Below, piece after piece: positions 52,309 through 55,015 of a stretch of DNA of 55,015 nucleotides. Below the pieces are notes generated by a model. That model was not told the DNA's origin, did no database searches, and was given only the letters and a program-made list of their open reading frames with translations. Location of the stretch: positions 1 through 55,015 of the forward strand of contig OAPG01000024.1 of assembly GCA_900208305.1 (NCBI GenBank), in the 5' to 3' direction. Numbering within the stretch: position 1 is the stretch's first letter; every line of letters begins with the position of its first letter. This DNA comes from Melanopsichium pennsylvanicum (taxonomy: Eukaryota; Basidiomycota; Ustilaginomycetes; Ustilaginales). A program made the translations under genes and the position numbers.

Positions 52309-54392
52309 TTATACAACACTTCGTAGTAGTGGTGTAGGTGTTTTTTGTGTAATAACTTCTGATGATGTCCCCTCAGCTAGAGCAATATCCATTAGTGTAT
52401 TCTCAATAATACCAATTGCTGGTACTACTACTAGGAACCAAGCGAAGTAGTAAGCAGTAGCTGCAGCACCGATTTCAACATATGGGCTTTCAACATGTTG
52501 ACTACCGATAAACATTAGAATAAAGAAACAAGCAACGAATGTCCAGAATGAGAATCGCATTAGTGGTCGGAATTGACTACCTCGGATCCGTGATGTATCT
52601 AGAATAGGCATTCCTAGAAGAATTAGAAGTGACATAAACATAGCAATAACTCCTAGTAGCTTATTAGGAATTGATCGTAGAATAGCATAGAATGGTAGTA
52701 GGTACCACTCTGGAACAATTGATGCTGGTGTTTGCATTGGGTTAGCTGGAATATAATTATCTGAGTGTCCTAGTGCATTTGGCATGTAGAATACAAATAC
52801 AGATAGAGCTAGTAGGAATACAAAGATTGTAACAAGATCTTTGAATGTGAAGTAAGGGTGGAATGGTAGTCGATCTGTATTACCTGATACTCCTAGTGGA
52901 TTACTACTTCCGTGCTCGTGTAGTGCTAGTAGGTGCATAGCTGCTAGAGCAGCTAGTACGAATGGTAGAAGGTAGTGTAGTGAGAAGAATCGGTTAAGTG
53001 TAGCATTATTAACTGAGAATCCTCCCCAAACAACAGTTTTATTATCTATACAACATTTAATTGTATATTCTTATTATTTCTAATAAGCTTAGACTATGTC
53101 ATCATCTATAAATACAAAGATTATATAGATGTCGGGCACTCGTGTCCGGTTTATTGTTAGCACAACTCACCGATTAGTCGTTGAACGTTCTATTACCTTC
53201 ATATTTTACTATTAAAACATAGTAGAATAAGGTGCTGATAATAGCTTCGCTGCAAATTGTCTTTTGTATCCTTAATAGTACTGATAAAATATATTTTTAT
53301 TGAATATAAAGTAAATACTAATGAGGGGGATACACGAAGAGTTCCTTGCAATTCACCCGATTATTCAATATATCTCACGATATAAGGGAACTTTATTACT
53401 ATTTTATTTATTATAACCTAAATTTATACGCTATCGCGAGTAAACTTTTTATTATTTTGTTTAAGACTAGTTAGCCAAGCATTGTATTGATCAGCTTTTA
53501 GCCCAAGTAGACTATATAGTCCACTATTACTAAAGAATGTTACAACATTAATTAGATCTTTTGTAGAAGATACACTGAATTTCATATATTTACCATCGTC
53601 TTCAATTTTACGATTTGTTTTAAACACAAGTTTGAATGCTTCAAATAGTGTTGAATGAGAACGTTGTCGTAGAGAAAAGAAATGCTCTCCAGTATTTTTA
53701 ATATAGAAAGATCCTTCTGCAATAGTGAATCCAACAATCCAATTGTAGAAAAAAGGTAGATTAACATATTCAATACTAGATTTAGGAAGACTGAATAGAT
53801 CTTTGATATTTTCAATAGAAGGAATACTACTAAATTTAGGGATATTATTTTCTAGAAGATGCATACAAAGATTGAATTGTTTCCGTCGTGTTTCAGTCAG
53901 AAAGAATAGTTTATAATATAGAATAAGTGGAAGAAGTACTTCTTGTAGATCTACTTTACTAATAGTTAGTTTTGCAGTACTAATGTTAGGGTATTCATTA
54001 ATACGACCGATCTTTAGTACATTTTGAATATGTTCTAGTAGTTTAAGATCTTTAATATCTACACTTAGGATTAGTTCTATTCGAATGTTATCAAGTCCAA
54101 TTTTAGTAATAGCGATATAGCCATCACCATCAATAAGTCCTATAAACATACTCATAAAATCGTAAGAGACAGAAGATAGAAAAGCTTGTTTTTCTTTATC
54201 TGTACGAGACTTTCGACCTCGTAGAGGAGATTCATTTACTTTTCCAATAGTACTCATGTTATAGTTGTATTTAGTAATAAAATAATAAGAAAGAATAGAA
54301 AGAGTTATAATAAATAGTAGTAGTTTTTCAAATTCAACGAAATCTTGACCAATCCATGGAATAGCACTTAGAAGGTTTGTAATAACTGTTGC
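52309..54392 (-). CDS. cob: Cytochrome b, last two exons
   Basis: Complex III subunit. Exon 54332-54392 encodes [20 protein letters not shown] and joins at GAAT|TTGTTTGG to exon 52309-53033 ([20 protein letters not shown] onward), which includes the Qo-site PEWY motif ([11 protein letters not shown]) and the last helices, ending TAA. Boundaries satisfy T at exon end and G at intron end. Upstream exons lie beyond the window. The C-terminal tail ([18 protein letters not shown]) is long. Confidence 0.93.
53034..54331 (-). other. cob group I intron with in-frame HEG
   Basis: 1298 nt. Core between 53100 and 53370: GGGTGAATTGCAAGGAAC, AAGACAATTTGCAGCGAAGC, GTTCAACGACTAATCGGTGA, ACACGAGTGCCCGAC, GATGACATAGTCTAAGC. 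Same family as atp9 and rnl 2449. Confidence 0.85.
53424..54331 (-). CDS. LAGLIDADG HEG/maturase-like ORF in cob intron
   Basis: Continues in frame from the upstream cob exon, so it is probably translated as a fusion and cleaved, as for yeast cob intron maturases. Motif 1 [13 protein letters not shown], motif 2 [14 protein letters not shown]; basic linker [16 protein letters not shown] before motif 1. About 300 residues in the intron part, no break. By family it is an endonuclease and/or helps splicing of this intron. Confidence 0.88.
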
Positions 54393-55015
54393 CAAGCGTT
54401 TAATCATATATAGTGGTAATAATCCTATCTCCTAATATATGACCCTGTACCCTATTTCTCCATGATACATAGAAATTGAAATGGGCCTTGTGTTAGTAAT
54501 AAACTAAAAACACTCCGACTGTACATTAAGCATTTTTGTATTCTTTTTTTTTAGTAGAGTAAAGAAGATAAATACCCACCGATGGACCAGTCTGTAGCGA
54601 TCATTCTATTTTTATTACAAAGTGGCGGTACATATCTAAATTATATAGTGTAGATACCCTTTTTAATATCATAGAATAGCCGACGGTCTAGATTTGAGAT
54701 ACAATCTTTGACCGTTTTCATCAGTGTCGCCTTAAATATTTAAGACTATACATTAATAATAAAAATATATCTAAGAAGTGCAACTCTCCAAGTTTATATA
54801 GCATAGATGAAACGATATATGGTTGTACAATTTCACGAAGAGCAGGCATTGACTCTTTAAATACATAAATAATATACTGATTTTCAACTCCAGCCGATTG
54901 TACTGAAGTACGTAGATTATACTTATCAAATAGCACATTAGATAGTAGAAGACAATCTTCATAAGAAAAAGAATTCGTAGAAAATTTAAGTCCTTTACCG
55001 ACTCGACCTCCATCA
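54393..55015 (-). other. Upstream cob intron, 3' part (cut by window end)
   Basis: Ends with G before GCAACAGTTATTAC of the cob exon. Contains the end of a HEG (below) and group I 3' core near 54440-54680. Continues past the window. Confidence 0.75.
54721..55014 (-). CDS. LAGLIDADG HEG in upstream cob intron, C-terminal part
   Basis: Open from the window edge: DGGRVGKGLKFSTNSFSYED, NVLFDKYNLRTSVQSAGVEN, ALREIVQPYIVSSMLYKLG, the tail of an I-SceI-type (LAGLIDADG_2) endonuclease. Ends at TGA 54721-54723, which supports UGA as a stop. N-terminal half outside the window. Confidence 0.8.
   Translation of the reverse strand, partial: DGGRVGKGLKFSTNSFSYEDCLLLSNVLFDKYNLRTSVQSAGVENQYIIYVFKESMPALREIVQPYIVSSMLYKLGELHFLDIFLLLMYSLKYLRRH

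Overview
This window is fungal mitochondrial DNA. It is AT-rich and carries cox1 (3' part), cox2, cob (3' part), atp6, atp8, atp9, nad4L, nad5, nad6, rps3, both rRNAs and about ten different tRNAs, with many group I introns and homing endonuclease genes (HEGs). The 48-residue Atp8 beginning MPQLLPFYF, the order cox1-atp8-atp6 and a short KH-domain Rps3 (VAR1-like) point to a Saccharomycotina yeast that has kept Complex I genes. I cannot name the species. Leucine is written mainly as CUA/CUU and read by a trnL(UAG). Arginine CGN is read by a trnR(UCG). The trnW has anticodon CCA and no conserved gene uses UGA, so UGA looks like a stop here, unlike in most yeast mitochondria.

Layout. Positions 1-11561 and 12467-24030 are a near-perfect inverted repeat (each arm at least 11.56 kb; the left arm runs off the window) around a 905-bp unique spacer. 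Each arm carries, outward from the centre: the last cox1 exon, atp8, atp6, an unknown ORF, trnR(UCU), a GIY-YIG HEG, a displaced atp6 3' fragment, trnV, cox2, a broken GIY-YIG HEG, a decayed cox2 3' fragment, a second broken HEG, trnG and the 3' end of rps3. The spacer holds a short internal cox1 exon and the 5' half of a cox1 intron. From 24.0 to 27.3 kb lie rps3, trnN, another broken GIY-YIG HEG and trnP. From 27.3 to 38.6 kb is rnl (minus strand) with six group I introns. From 38.6 to 43.7 kb (plus strand) come nad6, trnC, trnW, atp9 (split by a small ORF-less group I intron), a broken GIY-YIG HEG, a decayed atp9 3' fragment, trnL and trnR(UCG). From 44 kb to the end (minus strand) come trnM, trnH, nad5 (three exons), nad4L, trnD, rns and the 3' half of cob with its introns.

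The most striking pattern is that three unrelated genes (atp6, cox2, atp9) are each followed by a GIY-YIG HEG or its remains and then by a second, diverged copy of the gene's own 3' end. This is the signature of HEG-driven replacement of gene tails, known from the Allomyces atp6 locus. The cox2 and atp9 HEGs, and an orphan near trnP, belong to one sequence family.

A second striking pattern is in rnl. Three neighbouring sibling introns carry sibling LAGLIDADG HEGs, and all three HEGs have the same 11-nt GC hairpin inserted inside the first LAGLIDADG motif. It breaks the frame, yet the rest stays open for over 300 codons. This is either a mini GC-cluster spread with the intron, or a candidate translational bypass or frameshift site.

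The genes supply core subunits of respiratory Complexes I, III and IV and of ATP synthase, plus the mitochondrial ribosome RNAs and Rps3. Intron cores fall into three families shared between rnl, nad5, atp9 and cob, which points to intron spread within this genome.
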